The translations under genes were made by a program, and so were the position numbers. Below the pieces are notes generated by a model. The model made no database searches. It saw only the letters and a list, made by a program, of their open reading frames with translations, and was not told where the DNA came from. From Methanomassiliicoccaceae archaeon UBA472 (GTDB taxonomy: Archaea > Thermoplasmatota > Thermoplasmata > Methanomassiliicoccales > UBA472), in NCBI GenBank assembly GCA_002497075.1, contig DAML01000036.1:47488-76103 (forward strand): a stretch of DNA of 28,616 nt. Direction: 5' to 3'. Positions 1-7,013 of the stretch are shown piece after piece. Positions within the stretch are counted from its first letter, which is position 1. Each line of letters opens with the position of its first letter.

Positions 1-296
1 GAAGTGCGGACGAACAGGGATATCTCGGTCGATTCTCGTTCGCTATTTGGGCTTGTATTGCGGGAGGATTCTGCGCTTTTCATTTCACTCACGTTCTTTC
101 TGATCTCTTGTTCATTATTGAATTATAAGGAGGACCTATTTAGAAGGTCCCATTGCACCCATCCAACTCAGGGAATATGACATTCAGCACAAGGGTTTAA
201 ATGAATTTCTGAACTGAATCTGTTAACCATTAACGGCAATTAACCGGCCGTGCAAAGCTATATTATTACCATATTTGTTACCACATCTGTTAACAT
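1..296. other. AT-rich left edge, no assignable gene
   Basis: Two plus-strand frames are open from the left edge: one stops at 126-128 and has a hydrophobic tail, the other stops at 178-180. A short minus-strand frame is also open leftwards from an ATG at 83-81. Any of these could be the end of a truncated neighbour, and the sequence alone does not decide between them. A 6-bp inverted repeat (132-137 with 145-150) could be a weak stem-loop but has no following T-run. The right half holds the promoter of the next gene. Confidence 0.3.
218..294 (+). promoter_or_regulatory. Promoter of wHTH gene with three operator-like repeats
   Basis: The ten-base element ATCTGTTAAC occurs exactly at 218-227 and 285-294, and a variant ATTTGTTACC lies at 273-282. 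A TATA-like TATATTA sits at 259-265. It would place the transcription start near 288, only a few bases before the ATG at 297. The repeats therefore flank and overlap the core promoter. Since the next gene looks like a DNA-binding protein, autoregulation is a reasonable inference. Repeats and spacing are seen directly; the binding function is inferred. Confidence 0.45.
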
Positions 297-875
297 ATGT
301 TCCACCCAGATAGGGACCTGAAACAGATAATCATCTCTATGCTGTCCGATGACGGCCGATCCATAAGTTATCTTTCTAGAGAATTAAAGAAACAAGGCTT
401 TGACATGCACCGCCTGACCCTTACCGGGTATCTGCGGGCATTGAGCGACATGAACGTGCTAAAGGAGAAGGATGTCCCACCGGCCAAGATATACACCCCA
501 GTAAAAGGCAAGGAGAGGGATATCTACCTGAGGATCGCGGAACAATCAAAGATATTGGCTCTGGATAAGTATCCAGATCTGACCTTATACACTCTCTATA
601 GGCTGTTCAAGCGCCCGATATTCAAGGAGGAATTGGAGAGGGCGGGGGTTTTCGAATTCTCGCCTGGCGTTCAGGCGAAAGAGGACGAGATCGCTGAAGC
701 TCGCAGGTTCATGCAGAAGACGGGGTTCAAAATACCGACCAGTAGCAAGGCATACGTACCTGCAAGTGAAGAACTGGAAAGTGTGTTCCAAAACCTGTTG
801 GTGCAAATTCTGATCAACGATTCGGAGTGTTCTTACCTGGTCAAAGAGACCAAACAGGCTAAACTGGATTTATGA
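297..875 (+). CDS. Winged-helix-like putative transcriptional regulator
   Basis: A 192-residue protein. Residues about 5-65 read like a winged helix-turn-helix: a short helix, then SISYLSRELKKQGFDMHRLTLTGYL-type helices, then a beta wing ending in a KIYTPV segment. The remaining 125 residues are mixed alpha/beta with no motif I recognise and no membrane segment. The ATG at 297 follows a TATA-like box by about 35 bp. Repeated GTTAAC-containing sites surround that promoter and suggest self-regulation. It lies 46 bp upstream of the marker-2-type gene, but that gene has its own TATA box, so the two are probably not one transcript. The DNA-binding assignment comes from overall pattern, not from a recognised family. 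Confidence 0.6.
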   Translation: MFHPDRDLKQIIISMLSDDGRSISYLSRELKKQGFDMHRLTLTGYLRALSDMNVLKEKDVPPAKIYTPVKGKERDIYLRIAEQSKILALDKYPDLTLYTLYRLFKRPIFKEELERAGVFEFSPGVQAKEDEIAEARRFMQKTGFKIPTSSKAYVPASEELESVFQNLLVQILINDSECSYLVKETKQAKLDL

Positions 876-891
876 AGGTGCGCGAATAACG

Positions 892-897
892 TATAAA
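892..897 (+). promoter_or_regulatory. TATA box of marker-2-type gene
   Basis: TATAAA is centred 27 bp before the ATG at 922. That matches the archaeal TATA-to-start spacing, so the transcript probably begins at the start codon (leaderless). No Shine-Dalgarno sequence precedes the ATG. Confidence 0.65.
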
Positions 898-921
898 TCC
901 CCTGAAGGCCTTTTCGCCCCC

Positions 922-1929
922 ATGGAACTTAATGACCTGGTCGAATCCCTGAAAAACTTTCCGGGCGTGACCAGGAAGAAGAGCATAGCATCGGTCATTA
1001 ATTTCTTTCCCAAGCAGGCGTACTCCAAAGTACTGGCATCCTATGGAGAAGATGCAGCGGTCGTTGAACAGGACGACAAGCTCCTGCTACTGGCGGCTGA
1101 CGGGATCATGCCGGCCCTGATGCGAGCCAATCCTTTCTACGCCGGTTATTATGCTGTACTGGTCAATATTCATGACATCGCCGCCATGGGCGGGGTGCCG
1201 ATAGCCATGCTTGACATCCTGTCGGTAAAGGACAACCGAGTATGTTCGCAGGTCATGAAGGGCATGGAGTCAGCGGTCAAGAAGTTCGGAGTACCCATAG
1301 TCGGCGGTCATACACATCCAGATTGCGATTATGACGCCATCGACATCGCCATCATCGGTACGGCCGAACCCGGTCAAGCGATATACAGTCACACGGCGCA
1401 AGCTGGAGACGACGTGATCGTAGGCATGGACTTGGACGGTTATTACCCTGACGCGCTTCCATACGCCTGGGACACCACCTCCCGCAAGGAGGCGCCGATA
1501 CTCCGCCGACAGATGCTCATCATGAACAAGATCGCCAAGCAAGGCCTGGTCCGCTCGGGAAAGGACATCAGCAACCCTGGGACACTGGGTACGCTCGGGA
1601 TGCTCCTGGAGACCAGCGGCAAGGGCGCTACGGTCGATGTAGACCGCATCCCCCGCCCACAAGGCGTGGAACTGGTGCAATGGTTGAAATCGTACCAGGG
1701 GTGCGGTTACGTGGTTACATGCGATCCAGCAAATTCCCAGCGCATCATGGAGATGTACGCCATGGTCGGGGTCACCGCCTCCGTGATCGGCAAGATCACC
1801 GAGGAACCCAAGCTGATCATCAATCAGGCCGGAAAAAGTGTGGTGATGTTCGATTTCGATAAGGACGTCATCACCGGCTGCAAACCCGCTTCCACCGTAG
1901 GATGGGAATCCGTGGAATTGGGAAAGTAA
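922..1929 (+). CDS. AIR synthase-like protein, methanogenesis marker 2 type
   Basis: This 335-residue protein belongs to the PurM/HypE/ThiL/SelD ATP-binding fold. Visible family features are GEDAAVVE near residue 42, LLLAADGI near 55-62, the NIHDIAAMGG segment near 83-92, VGGHTHPD near 126-133 and the KDISNPGTLGTLGMLLE stretch near 214-230. The wording of these blocks matches the methanogenesis marker 2 family as I remember it. That family is found across methanogens and its reaction is unknown. A related bacterial group (sll0787-type AIR synthase-like) is the main alternative. The gene is monocistronic, with its own TATA box. Its 3' end touches the 3' end of the convergent SRP RNA gene, so the transcripts may overlap. 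Confidence 0.75.
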   Translation: MELNDLVESLKNFPGVTRKKSIASVINFFPKQAYSKVLASYGEDAAVVEQDDKLLLLAADGIMPALMRANPFYAGYYAVLVNIHDIAAMGGVPIAMLDILSVKDNRVCSQVMKGMESAVKKFGVPIVGGHTHPDCDYDAIDIAIIGTAEPGQAIYSHTAQAGDDVIVGMDLDGYYPDALPYAWDTTSRKEAPILRRQMLIMNKIAKQGLVRSGKDISNPGTLGTLGMLLETSGKGATVDVDRIPRPQGVELVQWLKSYQGCGYVVTCDPANSQRIMEMYAMVGVTASVIGKITEEPKLIINQAGKSVVMFDFDKDVITGCKPASTVGWESVELGK

Positions 1930-2246
1930 GGTGCTAGGCCACGAAGGTTGCCGCCCGAACCGATGGAGGTTGACCAATCACAGACTCAGCCCCGCTCCCC
2001 TTCGAGCGTCGGTAGTTCGTGGTAAGGCTGTTCCCGTCAGGGCCTGACCCGTTCTCCACGATCAGAGCAAGGGGTGCCGCCCTCCAGCTGCACCGCGATG
2101 CTGCCTCCGACCCCGTAGGACAGGGCCTCAGCGCCAATGATTGGGCCTCTAGCGCTCCGGATACGACGTCCCTCGCTGTCACCCCCGCATGTCGACGATT
2201 ACGGTGTACAAGGACACGCCGAACGTCCCGGTCAAGCCTAGCGGGT
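1930..2246 (-). ncRNA. ffs: Signal recognition particle RNA (7S RNA)
   Basis: Read on the minus strand, the 5' part carries the archaeal Alu-domain landmarks. GCTAGGC is at 2242-2236, then GTTCGGCGT, a TGTA loop and ATGCGGGGG, in the order seen in Halobacterium 7S RNA. The 3' end GCCTAGC (1939-1933) is the exact complement of the 5' GCTAGGC and forms helix 1. Helix 8 lies at 2049-2026. It has a GGT/GCC outer stem, a CAGG/AACA symmetric loop, a CCC/GGG inner stem and a TGAC tetraloop, and matches 19 of 24 positions of the E. coli 4.5S equivalent as I recall it. The length of about 315 nt fits archaeal SRP RNAs. The RNA scaffolds SRP19 and SRP54 for membrane targeting. Exact ends are estimated to within a few bases. 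Two deviations, the tetraloop and the AACA strand, are discussed in the findings. Confidence 0.92.
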
Positions 2247-2264
2247 GGTCTTATTCATACAGCG

Positions 2265-2272
2265 TATTTAAA
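2265..2272 (-). promoter_or_regulatory. TATA box of SRP RNA gene
   Basis: On the minus strand this reads TTTAAATA. It lies about 26 bp before the predicted RNA 5' end near 2243-2246, in an abruptly AT-rich stretch after the GC-rich RNA gene. It is divergent from the transporter operon promoter. Confidence 0.6.
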
Positions 2273-2327
2273 AATTCTCTCCAATGGGGGCTGTTCGGGA
2301 AAGGAGTGCCAAACGGCCTTCTCAATT

Positions 2328-2401
2328 ATTAAATAGTATATTTGCAATTCATAGACAATATTTGATTTCAATGTCAATTAATTGATTACATTGTCAAGGA
2401 G
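2328..2401 (+). promoter_or_regulatory. Promoter and leader of transporter-dehydrogenase operon
   Basis: TATA-like sequences (TATTAAATAG, TAGTATATTTG) at 2328-2344 would start transcription near 2361-2365 and give a leader of about 45 nt. The leader holds a perfect 10-bp palindrome CAATTAATTG (2375-2384) inside a 6-bp inverted repeat, CAATGT (2369-2374) with ACATTG (2388-2393). GACAAT at 2354-2359 also mirrors ATTGTC at 2390-2395. AAGGAG at 2396-2401 is the ribosome binding site for the TTG start at 2411. The symmetry could be an operator or an RNA hairpin next to the ribosome site; which one is not decidable here. Confidence 0.45.
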
Positions 2402-2410
2402 CTGGTACCA

Positions 2411-3295
2411 TTGAAGACAGAGAGGAGGTTCGAACGCGGAGATGCGGTATCAAAGGCCTTGAAGGAAGGAAGCTCTCATTTCACCTTCGTTCCAGAGAAG
2501 CGCCGTTTGCTGCTCAAGGACCTGCTCAATGTGACCTTGGGCGTACTTTTCGTCATCGCCGCCTGGTGGGTGATCGCCGAGATGATCATCTACACCAAGG
2601 GGGCGCTATTCCCCACGCCCCCTGAGACCTTCGATGCCTTCAAGAACGCCTTGTACGGGGCTAATATCAACGGAGAGACCATATTCTCCCATACCGGTGC
2701 CTCATTATACCGATGGGGGCTTGGCTACATCATCGCCCTCGTTCTCGGTCTGGCCATAGGCCTGTTCTTCGGTACCATGCCGCGCCTTCACGAGACCGGC
2801 ATGGTCCCGGTGTACATCATCCAGATGATACCTGGATTGGCCTGGGTACCCATTGCCATGTTGATTTTCGGCCTGGGGGAGACCTCGACTATATTTATCA
2901 TCCTAGTGACCGCGCTCCCGCCCATCGTCATCAATACCGCGGGGGGCATCAGAGAGGTGCCGCCGATATATACCCGGGTGGCCCAGATGTCCGGGAGGGA
3001 CCGCTGGGCGTTGTTCTCCAAGGTCCTGTTGCCCGGTGCCGCCCTATCGATCATAAACGGGATGAGGGTGGGACTAGCCAACGGATGGAGGGTGCTCATC
3101 GCCGCTGAGATGGTTGTCGGTGTCTCCGTCGGCCTGGGGGCGACGATATACAGCTCCCGGTTCAGCCTGGATTTCTATACCGCCTTCGTTTGCATCATCG
3201 TCATATGCATTATCGGACTGGCGATCGAGAAGCTCCTTTTCGTCTGGTTGGAGAACACCTTGCGCAACCGCCTGGGCCTGGACCGGGAGGACTGA
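2411..3295 (+). CDS. ABC transporter permease, TauC/SsuC/ThiX-like
   Basis: A 294-residue inner permease of the nitrate/sulfonate/pyrimidine-precursor importer family. After a polar N-terminus of about 35 residues there are about six hydrophobic segments, the first near 38-60 (WWVIAEM). The cytoplasmic coupling loop AQMSGRDRWALFSKVLLPGA matches the EAA motif that docks on the ATPase. The start is a TTG, chosen because AAGGAG lies 9 nt before it and no ATG occurs before the first membrane segment. It is the first gene of a run that continues without gaps into lipoyl synthase and dehydrogenase genes, and the ATPase gene begins 2 nt after its stop. The substrate is unknown: family members take taurine, alkanesulfonates, nitrate or thiamine pyrimidine precursors. 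Confidence 0.85.
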   Translation: MKTERRFERGDAVSKALKEGSSHFTFVPEKRRLLLKDLLNVTLGVLFVIAAWWVIAEMIIYTKGALFPTPPETFDAFKNALYGANINGETIFSHTGASLYRWGLGYIIALVLGLAIGLFFGTMPRLHETGMVPVYIIQMIPGLAWVPIAMLIFGLGETSTIFIILVTALPPIVINTAGGIREVPPIYTRVAQMSGRDRWALFSKVLLPGAALSIINGMRVGLANGWRVLIAAEMVVGVSVGLGATIYSSRFSLDFYTAFVCIIVICIIGLAIEKLLFVWLENTLRNRLGLDRED

Positions 3296-3297
3296 GC

Positions 3298-4080
3298 ATG
3301 TTAGCGACATTAAGGGGCGTGTCAAAGGTCTTTACGAACCCCCGCACCGGAAAGGGCCTGGTAGCTTTGAACGATGTGACCTTGGAGGTAGAGAGGGGAG
3401 AGTTCCTCTGCCTGATCGGTCCGAGCGGTTGCGGCAAGAGCACCACGCTCAATCTACTGGCGGGATTCGAGTTCCCCACTGTCGGGGAGGCTGCTTTCAA
3501 GGAGGCGCCGATCAAGGCCCCATCGCCGGAACGCGGAGTAGTGTTCCAGGAACCCAGCCTCTTCCCGTGGATGACCGTCCTGCAGAACGTCACCTTCTCC
3601 CTGCGCGGGACGGAGGACAGGGCCATGAGGTACCTGGAGATGGTAGGGCTATCGGACTTCGCCCAGGCCCGCCCCAACGAGCTTTCGGGGGGAATGAAAC
3701 AGCGCGTGGCCATCGCCCGGGCTCTGGCCATGGACCCAGACATCCTGCTGATGGACGAACCGTTCGGATCTCTGGATGAGCAGACCCGCCGGAAGCTGGA
3801 CAACGAGGTCCTGGACCTCTGGAAGAAGGAGGGAAAGACCGTTGTCTTCGTCACTCACAGCATCGACGAGGCCCTGATCTTGGGGACCAGAGTGGTTTTG
3901 ATGTCCGCATCGCCCGGCCGCATCAACAAGGAATGGAAGATCGATGCGCCCTGGCCCAGGGACCCGTCCTCACCGAGGATGGTCAAACTGAAGGAGGAGA
4001 TGATTCGAGGGCTGCAGGTTTGCTCTTGTGCCAAGAGCGCCCCCCAGGTATCTTTCATTAACGTCGATTTGGAGGTCTGA
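3298..4080 (+). CDS. ABC transporter ATPase, TauB/SsuB-like
   Basis: A 260-residue nucleotide-binding subunit that powers the neighbouring permease. It has Walker A GPSGCGKS at residues 41-48, the Q-loop in VVFQEPSLFPW, signature LSGGMKQR, Walker B ILLMDEPFGSLD and the H-loop THSIDEA. The FPW after the Q-loop and the spacing are typical of the nitrate/taurine ATPase group. A longer in-frame reading exists upstream, but the ATG at 3298 lies 2 nt after the permease stop with GGGAGG just before it. The last 20 residues include a CSC pair and look unrelated to the usual short tail of this family, a small oddity. Confidence 0.88.
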   Translation: MLATLRGVSKVFTNPRTGKGLVALNDVTLEVERGEFLCLIGPSGCGKSTTLNLLAGFEFPTVGEAAFKEAPIKAPSPERGVVFQEPSLFPWMTVLQNVTFSLRGTEDRAMRYLEMVGLSDFAQARPNELSGGMKQRVAIARALAMDPDILLMDEPFGSLDEQTRRKLDNEVLDLWKKEGKTVVFVTHSIDEALILGTRVVLMSASPGRINKEWKIDAPWPRDPSSPRMVKLKEEMIRGLQVCSCAKSAPQVSFINVDLEV

Positions 4081-4084
4081 AAAA

Positions 4085-5050
4085 ATGAATAATAAATTGC
4101 TAGCTGCAATAATCGTGATCGTCGTGGTCATATCGGCCATCGGGGCAGCGTACGTGCTCCTTCCCGTCGAGGAGGAACCCACGGATATCACCATAGCTTA
4201 TTCTGAGAAGGTCAATTACGAGTCATTGATGGTGGCCAGCGATGAGGGCATGTTCGATGCGCAAGGTCTCAACGTCACCGCCAAGATAGTGACCGGCGGG
4301 ATCCAGGCGGCCGAAGCGCTTATCACCGGGTCGACCGACCTGGCGGCCATGGGCGACGCCCCGGCGGTGCAACTGATGACCAAGGGCACAGGGGCCAAGA
4401 TCGTGGCTCGCTTCATCGGCGGTCCCGGCATGCATCGGTTCATCGCCTATGACGATATCATGGAGCCGAGCGACCTGGAAGGCATGAAGATAGGAGTGCA
4501 GCAGAGCTCGAGCACGCATGGCGCGCTCCTGCAATGGTGCGAGGCGAACGACGTCAACGCGGATAACATCACCTTCGTCTTCATGAACCCCATTGACATC
4601 CCCATAGCCATGAGCACCAGGCAGATCGACGCCATGGCCGGCAGCGAGCCCTGGGCGGTGAACACCGAGAACCTTTGTGGCGACGACGTGCACGAGCTGG
4701 GCAACTCCTCGGAACTGGGGAGCACCTTCCCCATAGTCCTGGTCGCTTCGCAGAAAGCGCTCGAGGACAAGGCCGAAGGCATCGAAAAGGTGCTGAAGGC
4801 CCTGGAACAGGCCAACCAGTTCATAATCGACAATTGGGATGAGGCCATGCTCGACTGCGCCGATCACACCGGCCTAAGCGCCGAGGACCAGTCCAACTGC
4901 AGCGCCGTGCAGTTCTACGAGGTCGGTTTCAACTCCACCGACGTGCAGAGCATGACCATGACCGCCATGGCCTTGCTGGAGTTCGGCAAGATAACCGAGA
5001 TGCCGGTCATCATGGACCACGCGGACCTCAGCTTTCTACCAGAGGAATGA
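4085..5050 (+). CDS. ABC transporter substrate-binding protein, membrane-anchored
   Basis: A 321-residue solute-binding protein of the NMT1/TauA/SsuA-like fold. Residues about 5-27 form one hydrophobic segment without a lipobox cysteine, so it is probably held in the membrane by an uncleaved N-terminal anchor, as is common in archaea. The mature part begins with DITIAYSEKVNYESLMVA and contains the family's GIQAAEALITGSTDLAAMGDAPA block, the region where a bound ligand is screened, and DLEGMKIGVQ. The ATG at 4085 is preceded by GGAGGT at 4071-4076. Its last codons overlap the next gene start (ATGA). Ligand not predictable; the downstream gene content suggests lipoate, octanoate, a thiamine precursor or a methylated compound as candidates. 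Confidence 0.85.
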   Translation: MNNKLLAAIIVIVVVISAIGAAYVLLPVEEEPTDITIAYSEKVNYESLMVASDEGMFDAQGLNVTAKIVTGGIQAAEALITGSTDLAAMGDAPAVQLMTKGTGAKIVARFIGGPGMHRFIAYDDIMEPSDLEGMKIGVQQSSSTHGALLQWCEANDVNADNITFVFMNPIDIPIAMSTRQIDAMAGSEPWAVNTENLCGDDVHELGNSSELGSTFPIVLVASQKALEDKAEGIEKVLKALEQANQFIIDNWDEAMLDCADHTGLSAEDQSNCSAVQFYEVGFNSTDVQSMTMTAMALLEFGKITEMPVIMDHADLSFLPEE

Positions 5051-6108
5051 ACATGAACGGCCGGGAGAGGTTCCTAAGCGCGCTGGAGCTGGGCGTACCT
5101 GACGCCCCGCCGGTCTTTCTAAGGGACCTCACCCTCGGTCTGGACGAATCCGGATACAGCACGCCAGAGGTCTGCTCCGGGGCCTATGACGCCACCAAGG
5201 CCTCCCGTTCCGTGATGGCCCTGCACCGACGCCTAGGCCAGGACGCCGTGGTAGGGTGCATACATTTCGTGGGCTTAGAAGTGGAGGCTCTGGGAGGGGA
5301 GGTGAAGTATCCTGAGCGCGGGATACCGAGCGTTGTGCGGCATCCTTTCCAGGAGACTATGGACCCCGTCCTCGATCCATTGGATTTCCGACGGACCTCC
5401 CCCTTCCCTCATGTGATGGATTCCTATCGTCAGGTGTCTAGCTGCCTTGGGTCCGAGGCTGCCATCATATGCAACATCGAAGGGCCGGTGACCAAGGCGG
5501 CGCTGCTCCGGGGAATGGAGAACCTGGCCATGGACATGTATTTCGAGCCACAACTGGCCGCCTCGTTCGTTAATTATGCGACCGATCTGGGGTGTGAATA
5601 TATGTGCGCGGTGGCCGCGAATTCCGCTCTGGACGGCACTTTCATAGCCTCAGCCTCGGATAATCCGGACATATTCGGGCGGGAGGTCTTCCAGAACTAT
5701 GTGGTCCCGAACCTGGTCAGGCTTAGGTCCACGGCCAGGGACCTGGGGCTCCCTACTATATTTCATCCGCACGGCGATCTCAGCTCACCGATGAACCTGT
5801 CCTTGATGGACGACATACTTTCCACGGGGGTAGAAGGGTTCCAGTTCGCTGAGAAGAATGACCCGGAAGTGCTGAAAGCCAAGTGCCAGGGAAGGGTGTG
5901 CCTCATGGGAGGGATCGACGCCTTTTCCACCCTACTGCTCGGTCCGGATGAGAGGATCGTATGCGAGACCGAAAGCTTTCTGAGTACGTTCGAACCGTGG
6001 AAAGGCTATGTTTTCATGTGCTCCTGCTCGCTGCACCGGGGGATGCCTCTGGCCCATGTCGACGCCATGATGCATGCCGTTCGGGGATTCTCTAAGAAAG
6101 GCATATGA
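5047..6108 (+). CDS. Uroporphyrinogen decarboxylase/MtaA-CmuA-fold protein
   Basis: A 353-residue TIM-barrel protein of the URO-D superfamily, the group that includes the methylcobamide:coenzyme M methyltransferases MtaA, MtbA and CmuA. Supporting features are the start NGRERFLSALELGVPDAPP, the CNIEGPVTKAALLRGMENL block near 142-160, the HPHGD segment at 240-244 and the C-terminal EPWKGYVFMCSCSLHRGMP near 316-334. In MtaA/MtbA the zinc is held by His-x-Cys and a later Cys. Here the first pair is His240-x-His242 and the later site is Cys325/Cys327. It may therefore bind zinc differently or act on another substrate. True haem decarboxylase function is unlikely given the operon. ATGA overlaps link it to both neighbours; an alternative ATG lies at 5053. 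Confidence 0.75.
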   Translation: MNMNGRERFLSALELGVPDAPPVFLRDLTLGLDESGYSTPEVCSGAYDATKASRSVMALHRRLGQDAVVGCIHFVGLEVEALGGEVKYPERGIPSVVRHPFQETMDPVLDPLDFRRTSPFPHVMDSYRQVSSCLGSEAAIICNIEGPVTKAALLRGMENLAMDMYFEPQLAASFVNYATDLGCEYMCAVAANSALDGTFIASASDNPDIFGREVFQNYVVPNLVRLRSTARDLGLPTIFHPHGDLSSPMNLSLMDDILSTGVEGFQFAEKNDPEVLKAKCQGRVCLMGGIDAFSTLLLGPDERIVCETESFLSTFEPWKGYVFMCSCSLHRGMPLAHVDAMMHAVRGFSKKGI

Positions 6109-7013
6109 ACCATGGGCTGACATACATTCAGTATATGGCCCTCCCGGACGTGGAAAAACCGCCCTGGTTAAGGACCCGGGTATCATTCCCAGCCCGTACT
6201 CAGGGCATGCGATGTACACTGGACGCCCTTGGCCTTCACACAGTGTGCGATTCCTCACGTTGTCCCAATCTGGGCGATTGTTGGGGAAAGGGTCACGCCA
6301 CGTTCATGATACTTGGGGGAAGATGCACCAGGCACTGCCGGTTCTGCGCCGTTCCCACGGGAAGGCCTTCCGTTCCGGATGAGGGGGAGCCTGAGCGACT
6401 GGCCGAGGCTGTGAAAAGCATGGGATTGAAGCACGCGGTCATAACCTCGGTCACCAGGGACGACCTGCCGGACGGAGGTGCCGGGATCTTCGCCGAGGTG
6501 GTGAGGGAGATCAGATGGAACAATCCAGGGACGACGGTCGAGCTGCTCATACCCGACCTGCAGGGAGACCGTCAGGCGCTGAGGACGGTCCTGGAGGCAG
6601 CCCCTGACGTACTAGGGCATAATCTGGAGACAGTACGCTCCCTACAATGGATAAGGGACCGCCGAGCGTCCTACGAGCGCTCTTTGAACGTTCTGTCCAT
6701 GTCCAAGGGGATATCCCCAGGGACGTTGACCAAGAGCTCGCTGATGCTGGGGCTGGGGGAGACCGGGGACGAGGTGATGCAGACCATGCATGACCTACGC
6801 GCGGTGGGCGTGGACCTGCTGACCTTGGGGCAGTACCTGCCGCCGAAGGGAACTGATCTGCAGCTGCAAAGATATGTTCTGCCGGAGGAGTTCGACCATC
6901 TATCCGCTCAAGCGAAGCGGATGGGTTTCAAAGGAGTGAGGGCGGGACCTCTGGTCCGTTCCTCTTATGACGCTTTCGATCTGATGACCGAGGCTGGTGC
7001 GAGACCATGCTGA
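6105..7013 (+). CDS. lipA: Lipoyl synthase
   Basis: A 302-residue radical SAM enzyme that inserts two sulfur atoms into protein-bound octanoate to make lipoyl groups. Both iron-sulfur motifs are intact. The auxiliary cluster motif C-x4-C-x5-C is at Cys48, Cys53 and Cys59. The radical SAM motif C-x3-C-x2-C is at Cys74, Cys78 and Cys81. The C-terminal RSSYDA, whose serine binds the auxiliary cluster, is present. The first ATG overlaps the previous stop by 4 nt; an internal ATG at 6135 is a second candidate. The stop overlaps the E1-alpha start by 7 nt. Its product would serve the E2 protein encoded three genes downstream. Confidence 0.95.
   Translation: MNHGLTYIQYMALPDVEKPPWLRTRVSFPARTQGMRCTLDALGLHTVCDSSRCPNLGDCWGKGHATFMILGGRCTRHCRFCAVPTGRPSVPDEGEPERLAEAVKSMGLKHAVITSVTRDDLPDGGAGIFAEVVREIRWNNPGTTVELLIPDLQGDRQALRTVLEAAPDVLGHNLETVRSLQWIRDRRASYERSLNVLSMSKGISPGTLTKSSLMLGLGETGDEVMQTMHDLRAVGVDLLTLGQYLPPKGTDLQLQRYVLPEEFDHLSAQAKRMGFKGVRAGPLVRSSYDAFDLMTEAGARPC

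Noticed and set aside
1270..1977. 235-residue minus-strand frame opposite the marker-2-type gene
   Set aside because: Shadow of a clear family member; no family features of its own.
2189..2332. A 47-residue plus-strand frame with a plausible peptide
   Set aside because: It runs through the 5' end and promoter of the SRP RNA; the Alu-domain and helix-1 signals explain the sequence better.
1934..2336. Open frames on both strands with a transposase-remnant look
   Set aside because: Composition is that of structured RNA; no recognisable protein, and all lie within the SRP RNA region.
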